Shown here: positions 1 to 8,015 of the stretch, piece by piece
Layout of the letters: each line of letters begins with the position of its first letter
Position numbering within the stretch: position 1 is the stretch's first letter
Assembly: GCA_001767455.1 (NCBI GenBank)
Contig: MELC01000038.1
Span: 174,753-238,752 of the forward strand
From: Acidobacteria bacterium RIFCSPLOWO2_12_FULL_66_21
GTDB lineage: Bacteria > Acidobacteriota > Vicinamibacteria > Vicinamibacterales > 2-12-FULL-66-21
Direction: 5' to 3'
DNA: 64,000 bases
Made by a program: the position numbers and the translations under genes
Notes under the pieces: model-generated
What the model saw: only the letters and a program-made list of their open reading frames with translations
Database searches by the model: none
Told to the model about the DNA's origin: nothing

Positions 1-620
1 GATCGTGGCGGCCGGACGCTATATCAAGGGACTGGCAACGACCTCGAGCTTCGCGCAACCGGCGCGGACGCCATCGTCCATCAAGGCGTGCGAGTGCCCG
101 GTGCGCTATTCAGTCGCGCCAAGGGCGACCTCGTCGACGTTCGGCTGGATTATTCGTTCACGCTGTTCCGGGCCGGCGCGACCTACGCCCTGCCTGCCCG
201 GGGCGGCGATCAACGGATGCCAGGGATTGGATGGTGCGTCACGAAAGTGGACGATGCGGGGACCCGTGTGCGGTTTCAGTGTCTTCAGCCTGGCGAGCGG
301 CCATCATGCCTCGCCGTGTGCTGGAGCACGCCCCAACAGGACAACGTAATCCGGAAGTCTCGCTCTGCGCTCCCGACTATACGCCGTATCCAGGGCACAC
401 GTTGCCGGACGCGCTCAGTCGATTTGGCGGCCGACTGCCTTTCTACGATCCCTCGGGGCTGGTCCGCTACCCGGTCGGCGGGCCCCAGTTGTCCGAGGCG
501 CACGTGCTCGTAACCGCCTTTCAACCGACGGAACATTTCGTCAGGCGCGTGGTGATCCCGGGCGTTCGCCTCGAGGACTGGGAACCGCAACCGCCGGCAG
601 GCACAGTTGCGTCCCGTTAA
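1..620 (+). pseudogene. 3' part of an unknown gene with an apparent frameshift
   Basis: Frame 1 is open from the left edge and reads as ordinary protein (beta-rich, with motifs such as VHQGVRVPGALFSRAKGD) up to roughly base 305. From there the protein-like reading moves to frame 3 (LCAPDYTPYPGHTLPDAL, then FQPTEHFVRRVVIPGVRLED) and ends at a TAA at 618-620. Neither frame alone looks natural throughout, so one indel near 300-325 is inferred, either a real mutation or an assembly error. The 5' end lies outside the window. I do not recognise the family. The stop overlaps the stop of the convergent remnant on the other strand. Confidence 0.45.
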
Positions 621-990
621 GCCGCGCGCTGGAGCGATGCGCCGCCGAGCGCGGGTACGGCGTTCACCGTGACATGGCCGCCGCGCGCCATCTTCGCGAA
701 GTCGAGCCGATCGATGGCGTCTGCCTCTACCGCGCGTCGACCACGATCGTCCGCCCCGCCGGCATCGCCAGAGTGAACTCCTTCAGCTTCCGGCCCGGTT
801 CGGCGTCGAACACATACTGCAGCCGATAGGGTGTTCCCGGCGCCAGCTCAGGGCCTGCGGATTTGCCCGTGGCACTGTCGATCACGTCGCTCTTCCAGCC
901 GATCTGTCTGCCGTCCACATAGGTTGTTGACGATCGCCAGTTGCAACAGGAGCGCAGTGTTGTCGCGTTCGTGAAGCTATAACGATCCAC
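617..990 (-). pseudogene. Broken 3' end of an unknown minus-strand gene
   Basis: Two minus-strand frames read as protein and join near base 730. The upstream part contains YVDGRQIGWKSDVIDSATGK and LQYVFDAEPGRKLKEFTLAM and ends in GRTIVVDAR followed by TAG. The next frame continues with DAIDRLDFAKMARGGHVTV and NAVPALGGASLQRAA before a TAA at 617-619. The simplest reading is one frameshifted gene whose 5' end was lost near 990, where plus-strand DUF2207-like coding sequence begins. No family was recognised. The stop codon shares bases with the stop of the plus-strand remnant. Confidence 0.4.
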
Positions 991-1422
991 TTCTGCGAGG
1001 TCGCCGGCGGCCCGAACAAGATCGCCCGGCGCCGAGAGCTCGTCGCCGCGCGGCGGTACTTCAAGCGGGAGCTCTCGCAGCCGAAGCCCCGGATGAGGGA
1101 CTCCTGGTTCCCGTGGATCGTGGCGTTCGGCCTCGGACGCGCGGTCGATCGCTGGTTCCACTCCTTCGGCGGCCTAGCGACATCGCCGGCGGTGAGCGGC
1201 GGTTTCTCCAGTTCATCCGGCTCGTCCCCTTCGACAGGCAGCTCCTTTTCCGGTGACGCCTTCACCGGCGGACGCTCCGGGGGCGGCGGCGCCTCGGGCT
1301 CGTGGACCGTCGCGGCCGGCGCACTGGCGTCGGGTGTGTCGGCGCCGAGCTCCTCGGGTGGCAGCGGCGGCGGTGGAGGCGGTGGCGGCAGCTCGGGCGG
1401 CGGCGGAGGAGGCGGCTGGTGA
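931..1422 (+). pseudogene. C-terminal fragment of a DUF2207-like membrane protein
   Basis: Frame 1 is open from just after a stop at 928. From about 985 it resembles the tail of DUF2207/YciQ-type membrane proteins: a basic stretch (ARRRELVAARRYFKREL), the conserved-looking SWFPWIVAFGLGRAVDRWF, then a Ser/Gly-rich tail ending in a long glycine run and a terminal Trp. The N-terminal signal peptide, the DUF2207 domain and the membrane helices expected upstream are absent, replaced by unrelated minus-strand sequence, so this is a 5'-deleted relic. The family call rests on remembered similarity of the segment before the Gly-rich tail. Confidence 0.45.
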
Positions 1423-1430
1423 AGAAACCG

Positions 1431-2063
1431 CTATTTCTTTCCGGACACGGCGGCGGCAATCGCCGTCGCGGCGCGTTCCACGAGCGGCGTCAATAGATCC
1501 TCACGATCGGCGTGCGCCTGTGCCTTGTCGGCCTTCGAGAGGAGCGCGGCACCGCCGCTGGGACCAGTGACGCTGTACTGCATCTGGATTTCGTCCTTGG
1601 CGTGCGTCGAGTCGGCGATGACCGAGACGGCCTGCGCCGCGCCGGCGGCCGTGCCGCGCACGACAGCGCCCGCAGCGCCGCCGCCCGGGATGTACCAGGC
1701 GGCCGTTCCGGCCGCCTGGCCCACCGCCTTGCCCAACACGCTGCGCCCGCGATGCTTCTCCGTCAGCTTGACGACGAGCAGGTGGCTGCACTGTTTCTGG
1801 CGCGCTTCCTCGGCCGCCTGCGACGGCAGCCGGGCGTCGAGTGCCACGGCGCGCATCGACGGGCCGCTCAGATAGCTCGCGAACAAATCGCGGACGGCCG
1901 TGGCCACCTGCATCGCATTACCCTCGGCGCCTGTAACGCTTGGCATCACGATCGCGATGCATGTTGCCGGCGCCGGCTGCGGGTCCTGCGCCGCCGCCAT
2001 GCCCGGCACGGAGAACCGCATCACCATCGCTGCGGCAGCGAACACTTTTCGCCACGTCATCAT
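1431..2063 (-). CDS. Secreted protein of unknown function
   Basis: This is a 210-residue protein with a signal peptide (MMTWRKVFAAAAMVM, cleavage probably after GMAAA). The mature part begins with short hydrophobic strands (CIAIVMPSV, HLLVVKLTEK). A Gly/Ala-rich hydrophobic segment, VLGKAVGQAAGTAAWYIPGG, follows; it could insert in a membrane or act as a glycine-zipper. The start was set at the ATG at 2063 because AAAGGA lies five bases upstream and the signal sequence begins there. A longer reading from 2105 adds 14 uncharged-to-basic residues and is less likely. No family was recognised; it stands alone with no close same-strand partner. Confidence 0.7.
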   Translation of the reverse strand: MMTWRKVFAAAAMVMRFSVPGMAAAQDPQPAPATCIAIVMPSVTGAEGNAMQVATAVRDLFASYLSGPSMRAVALDARLPSQAAEEARQKQCSHLLVVKLTEKHRGRSVLGKAVGQAAGTAAWYIPGGGAAGAVVRGTAAGAAQAVSVIADSTHAKDEIQMQYSVTGPSGGAALLSKADKAQAHADREDLLTPLVERAATAIAAAVSGKK

Positions 2064-2190
2064 GAGTCCTTTCGCGCGGATTGCCAGTTTGCCCTCCGCG
2101 GACACAAAGATCCCACACTCCTCCAGCAGCTCGTGAGGGCCGATCAGGTGCTCAGCGCGCCGTGAGGGTTGCGCCGCCGGGCGCGTGCCC

Positions 2191-2340
2191 CTATCGACAT
2201 GCCGGATGTTGGCAGCCGCAACGAAGCTCGGTCTGCCGGCTCGATTCCTTACAGTGCTCGCTGCAGTACTTTCCGTGAGGGGCGCCCTTTTGAACCATGC
2301 ACTGGCAGCTGGGGTGCGCGCATTTCTTTGCGTCGGCCAT
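2191..2340 (-). CDS. Small cysteine-rich metallothionein
   Basis: This 49-residue ORF has eight cysteines (positions 7, 12, 14, 26, 30, 41, 43, 48) and several histidines. The pattern is CAHPSCQC, then GKYCSEHC, then LRCGCQHPAC. It matches the prokaryotic metallothionein family (SmtA/BmtA-like), cytoplasmic proteins that bind Zn, Cd or Cu through Cys/His clusters. The start is the ATG at 2338-2340, with GAGG about ten bases upstream, and the stop is TAG at 2191-2193. No metal-responsive operator was recognised. It lies between a secreted protein and a gamma-glutamyltransferase, all on the minus strand. The Cys/His spacing makes the family call strong; metal specificity cannot be read from sequence. 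Confidence 0.85.
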   Translation of the reverse strand: MADAKKCAHPSCQCMVQKGAPHGKYCSEHCKESSRQTELRCGCQHPACR

Positions 2341-2417
2341 GTGCGAGTTACCTCGAGGTCACTCTACGCGCCTCGAACAGGAATCACAAGTTCGGGCGGA
2401 CCCGACAGCGGGCCCCC

Positions 2418-4301
2418 TCACCACGCGATGCCGTAGTCTTCGCCGTGATTGCTTGCGGCCCCCCACAGCGTCCCGTGCTTGCGATCGAACCAGATTGCCG
2501 TGATGGGACCGGACGTCCGCGCGGAAAACTGCAGCCGGTACCCCATCTTCTGCAGTTCCGCGCGTATCGCCTCAGAGGTCGACGACGCGACGAGCATGCG
2601 GCCGGGCTGCGACGTGTGGTCCTGGAACGAGTTCATCATCTGGAACGAGTTCATGTTCGGCGCTTCGACGGCCTGCTGCGGCGTCATGCCGAACTCGAGC
2701 ACGTCGAGGAAGTACTGCAGCAGGTTCTGATCCTGCGAATCGCCGCCCTGCACGGAGAACGCCATCCACGGGAGCGCGTCCTGCATCGCGAGGGTCGGCG
2801 TGAGCGTCACGCGCGGCCGTTTGCCGGGCTCGATGACGTTGAAGGGATTCTCCGCCGGGTCGGTCACGAACGACTGCGCGCGCTGGCTCAAGCCGATGCC
2901 CGTTCGTCCGGCGATCACCGCGGGAATCCATCCGCCGCTCGGCGTTACCGAGATCACCCAGCCCGACGCGTCGGCCGCCTGGATCGACGTCGTCCCGGCA
3001 TAGAAACCGTCCTTCCAGGCGCGCGCCTGGTCGCCGCCGGCAATGCGCACCGGCTTCGGCGGCGGCGGCCACGCCTCGAGGTACTTCGCGAATGGATTCG
3101 TGCCGCTCTGGTACGGGTACGGATCGCCGGGCTTCACCGCCGGGTCGTTGCGATCGGGATTGATCAGCCGCGCGCGCGCCTTGGCGTACTCCTTCGACAG
3201 CAGGCCGCGCATGGGCTCGTCCGGCGGAAACGCCGGGTCGCCGTAATAGAAGTCGCGGTCGGCAAACGCCAGGTTCATCGTCTGGTACAGCGTGTGGAGG
3301 TACTTCGGGCTGTTGTAGCCCATGGACTTGACGTCGACGTTCTCGAGGATGTTGAGCCCCTCGAGCAGCGCGGGCCCCTGCTGCCACTGCGCGAGCTTGT
3401 AGACCTCGACGCCCTTGTAGGTGGTCGAGAACGGCTCCTCGATCTTCACCTTCCAGCTCGCCAGATCCTCGACCGTGAAGAGGCCGCCCTGCTCGCGCGT
3501 GCCGCGCACGATTTCCTGCGCAATGTCGCCTCTGTAGAAGCGATCGTACGCGGCGCGAATGGCATCGGCACGCGAGCGGCCGGCCTTGAGCGCCTGCTGT
3601 TCGGCCTCGACGAGCTTGCGCAGCGTGGCGGCCAGGTCCGCCTGCCGGAAGATCTCGCCGGGCTCGGGCGCCTCACGCGCCTGGCCGAGATGCGGGAGCA
3701 TCACCGGCGCCGAGTACTTCCACTTCTTGATCTCGGCCTTGTCGCGCTCGATCGTGTTCGCCGCCTGGGCCTCGATGGCATAGCCGTCGGCCATCGAGAT
3801 GGCCGGCGCGAGCACCTGCGCCAGCGACATCGTCCCGTACTCCGCCAGCATCGTCATCAGCCCGCCGGGCGTGCCCGGCGTGACGGCGGCGAGCGGCCCG
3901 AACTCCGGCGGATAGTTGTAGCCCTGCGCCTTGTAATACGCGGCCGTTGCGCCGGTCGGCGCGACGCCGAGCGCGTTGATGCCGACGACTTTTTTCGTGT
4001 GCGGGTTGTAGATGAGCGCCTGCGTCTCGCCGCCCCAACTGAGCGTGTCCCACATCGTGCTCACGGCGGCCAGCATGGCGCACGCGGCGTCGATGGCGTT
4101 GCCGCCCTGCTGGAAGATCATCGCGCCGGCGGCGGCGCCGAGCGGCTTGCCCGTGACCGCCATCCAGTGCGTCCCGTGGAGCGGCGGCTTTTGAGTCGTG
4201 CGCGGCGGCAGTGTGTCTTGATTGCGTGGTTGTTGCGCCGGCAGGCCTGCATTGGAGCCGACCAGCAACACAGCGGTCGCGAGCAGAGCGAGCAGTCTCA
4301 T
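2418..4301 (-). CDS. ggt: Gamma-glutamyltransferase family Ntn hydrolase
   Basis: This 627-residue exported protein has a signal peptide (MRLLALLATAVLLVGSNAG). The large-subunit part carries the family pattern MIFQQGGNAIDAACAM near the N-terminus. The autocatalytic processing site is AGTTSIQAAD around residues 435-444, where the first Thr after the Gly (about 437) should be the new N-terminal nucleophile. The small subunit has SGGWIPAVIAGRTGIGLSQR and a late PGKRPRVTLTPTLA. Family members hydrolyse gamma-glutamyl bonds (glutathione, gamma-glutamyl peptides) in the periplasm. The ATG at 4301 was chosen over the upstream ATG at 4364 because a GAGGA site precedes it and the signal peptide begins there. 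Tandem GATAGTC repeats lie just upstream. Confidence 0.9.
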   Translation of the reverse strand: MRLLALLATAVLLVGSNAGLPAQQPRNQDTLPPRTTQKPPLHGTHWMAVTGKPLGAAAGAMIFQQGGNAIDAACAMLAAVSTMWDTLSWGGETQALIYNPHTKKVVGINALGVAPTGATAAYYKAQGYNYPPEFGPLAAVTPGTPGGLMTMLAEYGTMSLAQVLAPAISMADGYAIEAQAANTIERDKAEIKKWKYSAPVMLPHLGQAREAPEPGEIFRQADLAATLRKLVEAEQQALKAGRSRADAIRAAYDRFYRGDIAQEIVRGTREQGGLFTVEDLASWKVKIEEPFSTTYKGVEVYKLAQWQQGPALLEGLNILENVDVKSMGYNSPKYLHTLYQTMNLAFADRDFYYGDPAFPPDEPMRGLLSKEYAKARARLINPDRNDPAVKPGDPYPYQSGTNPFAKYLEAWPPPPKPVRIAGGDQARAWKDGFYAGTTSIQAADASGWVISVTPSGGWIPAVIAGRTGIGLSQRAQSFVTDPAENPFNVIEPGKRPRVTLTPTLAMQDALPWMAFSVQGGDSQDQNLLQYFLDVLEFGMTPQQAVEAPNMNSFQMMNSFQDHTSQPGRMLVASSTSEAIRAELQKMGYRLQFSARTSGPITAIWFDRKHGTLWGAASNHGEDYGIAW

Positions 4302-4388
4302 GAGTGGTCCTCGCGCGGATAGATAGTCGATAGTCGATAGTCGCGAACAATCATATCCCCGCACGAGCCTGGCCGCCGGCGGCGTCCA

Positions 4389-7112
4389 TCAGTCAACGTT
4401 CCTGAGCGCTTCGATGGGTTCGATTCGCAGCGCGCGACGGACGGGCCCGCCGCAGGCGGCCAGGCCCACCAGCATCAGGACGATCGCAGTCACTACGAGC
4501 AGGCCGACTCGGTCTCGGCCCCCCAGCACGTGAACAATCACGTAGAACCAGGTCACGGCGCCGAGAACGATCCCGACGGCGATCTGGACCATCGCCCGGG
4601 AGAAGACGCCCGCGATGATGCGGCGCCGGTCGGCGCCCAGGGCGATGCGAATGCCGATTTCGCGGGTCTGGCGCGAAACGGTGAAGGACATCACGGAGTA
4701 GGTGCCCGCCACCGATATGAGGAGCGCGATCAACGCGACCAGCCCGGTGATCGAGGAGAAGAACCGGCCCATGCGCCTCTGATTCCGGCTGACGCGGTCC
4801 ACCGGCCCATCCATCCGAAGCACATCGTAGAGGCGCAGGCCTGGATCCACGTCGCGAGCGATCTCGCGAAGCTGCGGGGCAAACGCCGCGGCGTCGCCTC
4901 GCACGTGAAACGCGATCCGGACGGAGTACGACCCGCCGGACGCGGCGGCCTCCGGCGTCAGCGGATGATACACGCCCGGCCCCTGGCCGGAGGTGAACGC
5001 ATCCCGGGTCGTGTCCATCCCGATGTTCTTCACCACGCCGACGATCTGGTACCACTGTCCCCGCTCGCGCATGACGGACCGCGGCAGGCCTTGTGGTTGA
5101 CCGGTCGCCGCCTGTTGGGCGTAGCGGGTCGTGTACCGAATCCGACGCCCGATGGCGTTTCGCCCCTGCAGGATCTCGTTCACGAAATACTCGTTGGCGA
5201 CCACCACCCCCGCGTCCGTCCGCAGATCTCCGGAGTTGAACGCCCGACCCGCGACGATCTCCGCGCCAAACGCGTCGAAGTAATTCACGCCGACCGCGGT
5301 GGCCATCACCAGTTCGCCGGCAGCGCCGGGCGCGCTCCCGTCGCCGTCCACGTCGACCCAGGCCTCCGGATGTCCCATCCCGGGCAACCTGCTTGCGAAC
5401 GTCACCCGGGAGGCCCCCGGCTTCATCAGCAGCCGGCGCCGCAACTCGTCACACGTCGCTTGGAACTCCGGCCCCATGTCCATGTCGACGCGCGCGGAAA
5501 GATATTGCTCCGCCGCGAATCCCGGGTCCGTGTGATCGGCCTCGCCCAGTGCCGAGATCGACACGATCGCGGGCGGCAGGATCAGGACCGTGAAGACGAC
5601 CTGCACGACGATGACCGCGCTCCACAGGCCGCCGAACCGGAGAGCGGAATCGCCGGCCCCTGCGGAATGCCGAAGGCGCGCCCGCGCGCGGGAGCTGGTC
5701 GCCTTGAGCGCAGGCATGACGCCGGCGACCAGCGAGACCAGAACGGCGAGCACGAGGGCGTAGAGAACCGTCGTGACGTTCAAGCTGTCGTCCAGCCAGA
5801 ACGGGATCTGCCCCTGCGTGACGTCCCAGAGAAGGCGCGTGAACCACTGCGCTCCCAAAGCCACTGCCGCGAGCCCGAGGACCGTGGCTGCCAGGGCCAG
5901 CACGAGCGCCTCGGCGAAGAACTGCGCGAGGATCTGGCCGCGGCTCGCCCCGAGCGCGAAGCGCATCGCAATCTCGTGCTCGCGGGTCGCCGTGCGGGCG
6001 AACACCATCGTGGCGACGTTCGAACCCAGAACGAGCAGCAGCAGCACGAAGAACAACTGCACCAGGTACGCCTGCCAGTTGTCCTCATCGCCGACGAACA
6101 AGTCGGTGTATTTCATGACGCGCGGACGAAGGTGCTCGTGGGTCGCGGGAAGTTCCCTGGACGCGCGCAAGCCGAGAGCGCTCAGCTCCGCCTGGGCCTC
6201 CTCGAGCGAAACGCCCGGAGCCAGGCGACCGAAGATCCGGATCGGCGGTCCCTGACGAGGTTCGTAGGCCTGGGCATTCGAACCGGGCGGCACCCAGAAG
6301 TGGTGACTGACCGGAAAGGCGAACCCCTCGGGCATCACGCCGACGACCGTGCTCGTGGAATTCCCGACCTGGACGGCGCGTCCAACGACGCCGGGATCCC
6401 CGGCGAAGCGGTTCCGCCACAGTTGGTGGCCGAGGACGATGACCGGCGGCGCGCCTCTCTGCTCATCCGCGTCGATCAGGGTTCTGCCCAGCAGCGCGGG
6501 GACTCGCACCATCCGGAACGCCGAAGGGCTAATCTCCGCGCCCTGGGCAGGCTCGGCGGATCCGTCGGCGACTCCGAGGTTTCGCTCGATCGACCGGAAG
6601 GTCCCGAGGTTCTGGACCGATCCAAGCTCCTGACGCCAGCCGACGAAGTCGTGCATCGACCGGAGCTCGGGGTCGTTCTCCTCCAGGTCCCAGTTCTGGA
6701 GTCCCACGATCCGCTCACCCTCGTCGAGTGGAAGCGCCGGGTGGAGAAAGTCGTTGATCCCCTCGAGGTAGGCGGCGCCCAGGCCGATGCCGATCGCCAT
6801 GGCCAGTACGCCGGCCATGGTGACGCCCGGGTACCTGGCACACATCCGGACGCCGAGCTTCACGTTCAGCGACCAGCCGCGCAGCCACGCGAGGCCGCGG
6901 CCGTCGCGCAACGCTTCCTTGTGCTTCTCCACGCCCCCGAACGCGGCGAGCGCCTGACGCCGCGCTTCGTCGGGTGCGAGGCCCTTCGCGCGCATCAGCC
7001 GTTCGGTTTCCATCTCGATGTGAAACCGGAACTCGTCGTTCATCCGCGCCTCGGCGGCGCGGCCGGCGAACAACAGAGGCAGGCGGATGCGGGCGGCGTC
7101 AAACCATTTCAT
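4389..7112 (-). CDS. ADOP-type ABC transporter permease (MacB/FtsX-like)
   Basis: This 907-residue permease belongs to the acidobacterial duplicated orphan permease group. Residues 1-75 are a cytoplasmic prefix domain (FRFHIEMETERLMRAKGLAP, EARRQALAAFGG). A first membrane helix (VTMAGVLAMAIGIGLG) leads to a large periplasmic MacB core, then an FtsX block with the REHEIAMRFALGASRGQIL loop. A second periplasmic domain and a second FtsX block (TREIGIRIALGADRRR) follow, ending in ALRIEPIEALRNVD. Substrates of this group are unknown. It carries no ATPase domain and no ATPase gene is adjacent. A PadR repressor gene lies 46 bases upstream on the same strand, the usual pairing for this group. Confidence 0.9.
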   Translation of the reverse strand: MKWFDAARIRLPLLFAGRAAEARMNDEFRFHIEMETERLMRAKGLAPDEARRQALAAFGGVEKHKEALRDGRGLAWLRGWSLNVKLGVRMCARYPGVTMAGVLAMAIGIGLGAAYLEGINDFLHPALPLDEGERIVGLQNWDLEENDPELRSMHDFVGWRQELGSVQNLGTFRSIERNLGVADGSAEPAQGAEISPSAFRMVRVPALLGRTLIDADEQRGAPPVIVLGHQLWRNRFAGDPGVVGRAVQVGNSTSTVVGVMPEGFAFPVSHHFWVPPGSNAQAYEPRQGPPIRIFGRLAPGVSLEEAQAELSALGLRASRELPATHEHLRPRVMKYTDLFVGDEDNWQAYLVQLFFVLLLLVLGSNVATMVFARTATREHEIAMRFALGASRGQILAQFFAEALVLALAATVLGLAAVALGAQWFTRLLWDVTQGQIPFWLDDSLNVTTVLYALVLAVLVSLVAGVMPALKATSSRARARLRHSAGAGDSALRFGGLWSAVIVVQVVFTVLILPPAIVSISALGEADHTDPGFAAEQYLSARVDMDMGPEFQATCDELRRRLLMKPGASRVTFASRLPGMGHPEAWVDVDGDGSAPGAAGELVMATAVGVNYFDAFGAEIVAGRAFNSGDLRTDAGVVVANEYFVNEILQGRNAIGRRIRYTTRYAQQAATGQPQGLPRSVMRERGQWYQIVGVVKNIGMDTTRDAFTSGQGPGVYHPLTPEAAASGGSYSVRIAFHVRGDAAAFAPQLREIARDVDPGLRLYDVLRMDGPVDRVSRNQRRMGRFFSSITGLVALIALLISVAGTYSVMSFTVSRQTREIGIRIALGADRRRIIAGVFSRAMVQIAVGIVLGAVTWFYVIVHVLGGRDRVGLLVVTAIVLMLVGLAACGGPVRRALRIEPIEALRNVD

Positions 7113-7158
7113 CGGAGTCCTCCCGGGTCCCGCGGCGGGGACCCTCTCTCCGGACGTC

Positions 7159-7494
7159 TCAGGTGGTGCGCAGGACGGCGTCGAGCGCCGCGGCGAAGCG
7201 CTTCCAGCTCTCCAGTTCGTTGCCCAGCGCGCGCCGCCCGGCGGCCGTGAGGCGGTAGAAGCGCGCCTGCCGGTTGTTGTCGCTCACGCCCCAGTCGCTT
7301 GCGATCAGGCCGGCCTTCTCGAGGCGCTGCAGGGCCGGATAGAGCGAACCCTGGTTCATCTCGAGCTCGCCGTCCGAGATCTGCTGGACCCGCTGGCTGA
7401 TCCCCCACCCGTGCATGGGCGAGAGCGAGAGCGTCTTGAGCACGAGCAGATCGAGCGAGCCCCGGAGGGCGTCGACGGGCGGACGTGAGGGCAC
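7159..7494 (-). CDS. PadR family transcriptional regulator
   Basis: This 111-residue winged-helix protein has the classical PadR pattern: [45 protein letters not shown], then WGVSDNNRQARFYRLTAAG. The final helix (LGNELESWKRFAAALDAVL) is the dimerisation helix. Proteins of this short type repress neighbouring transport genes and respond to small hydrophobic ligands. It is encoded directly upstream of the ADOP permease on the same strand, so it probably controls itself and that permease from the promoter at 7542-7570. A second, damaged PadR gene lies further upstream. Confidence 0.92.
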   Translation of the reverse strand: MPSRPPVDALRGSLDLLVLKTLSLSPMHGWGISQRVQQISDGELEMNQGSLYPALQRLEKAGLIASDWGVSDNNRQARFYRLTAAGRRALGNELESWKRFAAALDAVLRTT

Positions 7495-7541
7495 GGGGGA
7501 CTCCAGTCGTGGGCCGCGGTTGTTCTGTCGCTGTCGAGGGG

Positions 7542-7570
7542 AGAATAGCGCCTTCTCTTGTAGCTGTCAA
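7542..7570 (-). promoter_or_regulatory. Sigma-70-type promoter of the padR-permease unit
   Basis: Reading the minus strand, a consensus TTGACA (7570-7565) is followed by a 17-base spacer and TATTCT (7547-7542). Transcription would start near 7535, about 40 bases before the PadR start codon. Immediately downstream is CGACAGCGACAG, a direct repeat that could be part of a PadR site; this is only a guess. Confidence 0.7.
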
Positions 7571-7576
7571 GAGGAG

Positions 7577-7642
7577 TGTACGGAGCGTGGCAATCGGATC
7601 GATGCGGGCGGCACGCAGTGCGGGAAGCGACGCGGCTACGCC
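7577..7642 (-). pseudogene. C-terminal scar of a deleted ADOP permease
   Basis: About 22 codons read GVAASLPALRAARIDPIATL on the minus strand. This matches the ending shared by ADOP permeases (compare ARRAVSIDPSIALRTD and ARRAARLDPLKVLKAG elsewhere in this window). It starts at the end of the frameshifted second PadR gene and nothing else of the permease is left. The natural interpretation is that a padR-permease pair once stood here and nearly all of the permease was deleted. Confidence 0.7.
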
Positions 7643-7970
7643 AGCTTCATCACGCGGCCGATGGCCGTGGCCATGCGCTCCCACTCACCGGCTTCGACGG
7701 CGAGCTGCCGGCGACCGACGGCGTGAGCTGGTAGTACTTCGCGCGCCGCCCCAGCTCCGACACGCCCCACTCGGCTTCGATCCAGCCGCGGTGCTCGAGC
7801 CGGTGAAGCGCCGGATAGAGCGAGCCCTGGTTGACCTGCAGGACGTCCTGCGAGATCTGCTGGATCCGCTCCGAGATGGCCCAGCCGTGCATCCGCTCCG
7901 CCTGCAGCGTCCGCAGGATCAGGAGGTCGAGCGTGCCCGCGAGGATGTCTGGTATCGGTCGTCTCGTCAT
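7636..7970 (-). pseudogene. Second PadR family regulator, frameshifted near its end
   Basis: The first 80 or so residues are a good PadR protein: [65 protein letters not shown]. After YYQLTP the frame runs to an odd Ser/Pro-rich ending that stops at 7650. In the adjacent frame the sequence reads [20 protein letters not shown] and GRVMKLA to a stop at 7636, the normal PadR helix. A one-base deletion near 7725 therefore explains the change. The DNA-binding half is intact and the dimerisation helix is lost in the current frame. An assembly error is the alternative. Confidence 0.75.
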
Positions 7971-7972
7971 TG

Positions 7973-8015
7973 GTGTCGACTGCCGACACTAACGCGTCTT
8001 GGCGTCGGCTGTCAA
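7973..8015 (-). promoter_or_regulatory. Promoter and palindrome upstream of the second padR
   Basis: On the minus strand TTGACA (8015-8010), a 17-base spacer and TTAGTG (7992-7987) form a plausible promoter that lies inside the end of the upstream gene. It is followed at once by the palindrome GTGTCG-GCAGT-CGACAC (7989-7973), just before the PadR start codon at 7970. The position fits an autorepression operator. Confidence 0.55.

Noticed and set aside
2169-4322. 717-residue plus-strand reading frame opposite the gamma-glutamyltransferase
   Set aside because: Arg/His/Leu-rich composition without motifs; it is the antisense shadow of a GC-rich gene.
4389-7112. Complete macrolide exporter MacB
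   Set aside because: There is no nucleotide-binding domain; only the permease part with the ADOP prefix is present, so MacB was not assigned.
4530-7250. 906-residue plus-strand reading frame opposite the ADOP permease
   Set aside because: No recognisable protein pattern, extreme Arg/His content; antisense shadow of a well-supported permease.
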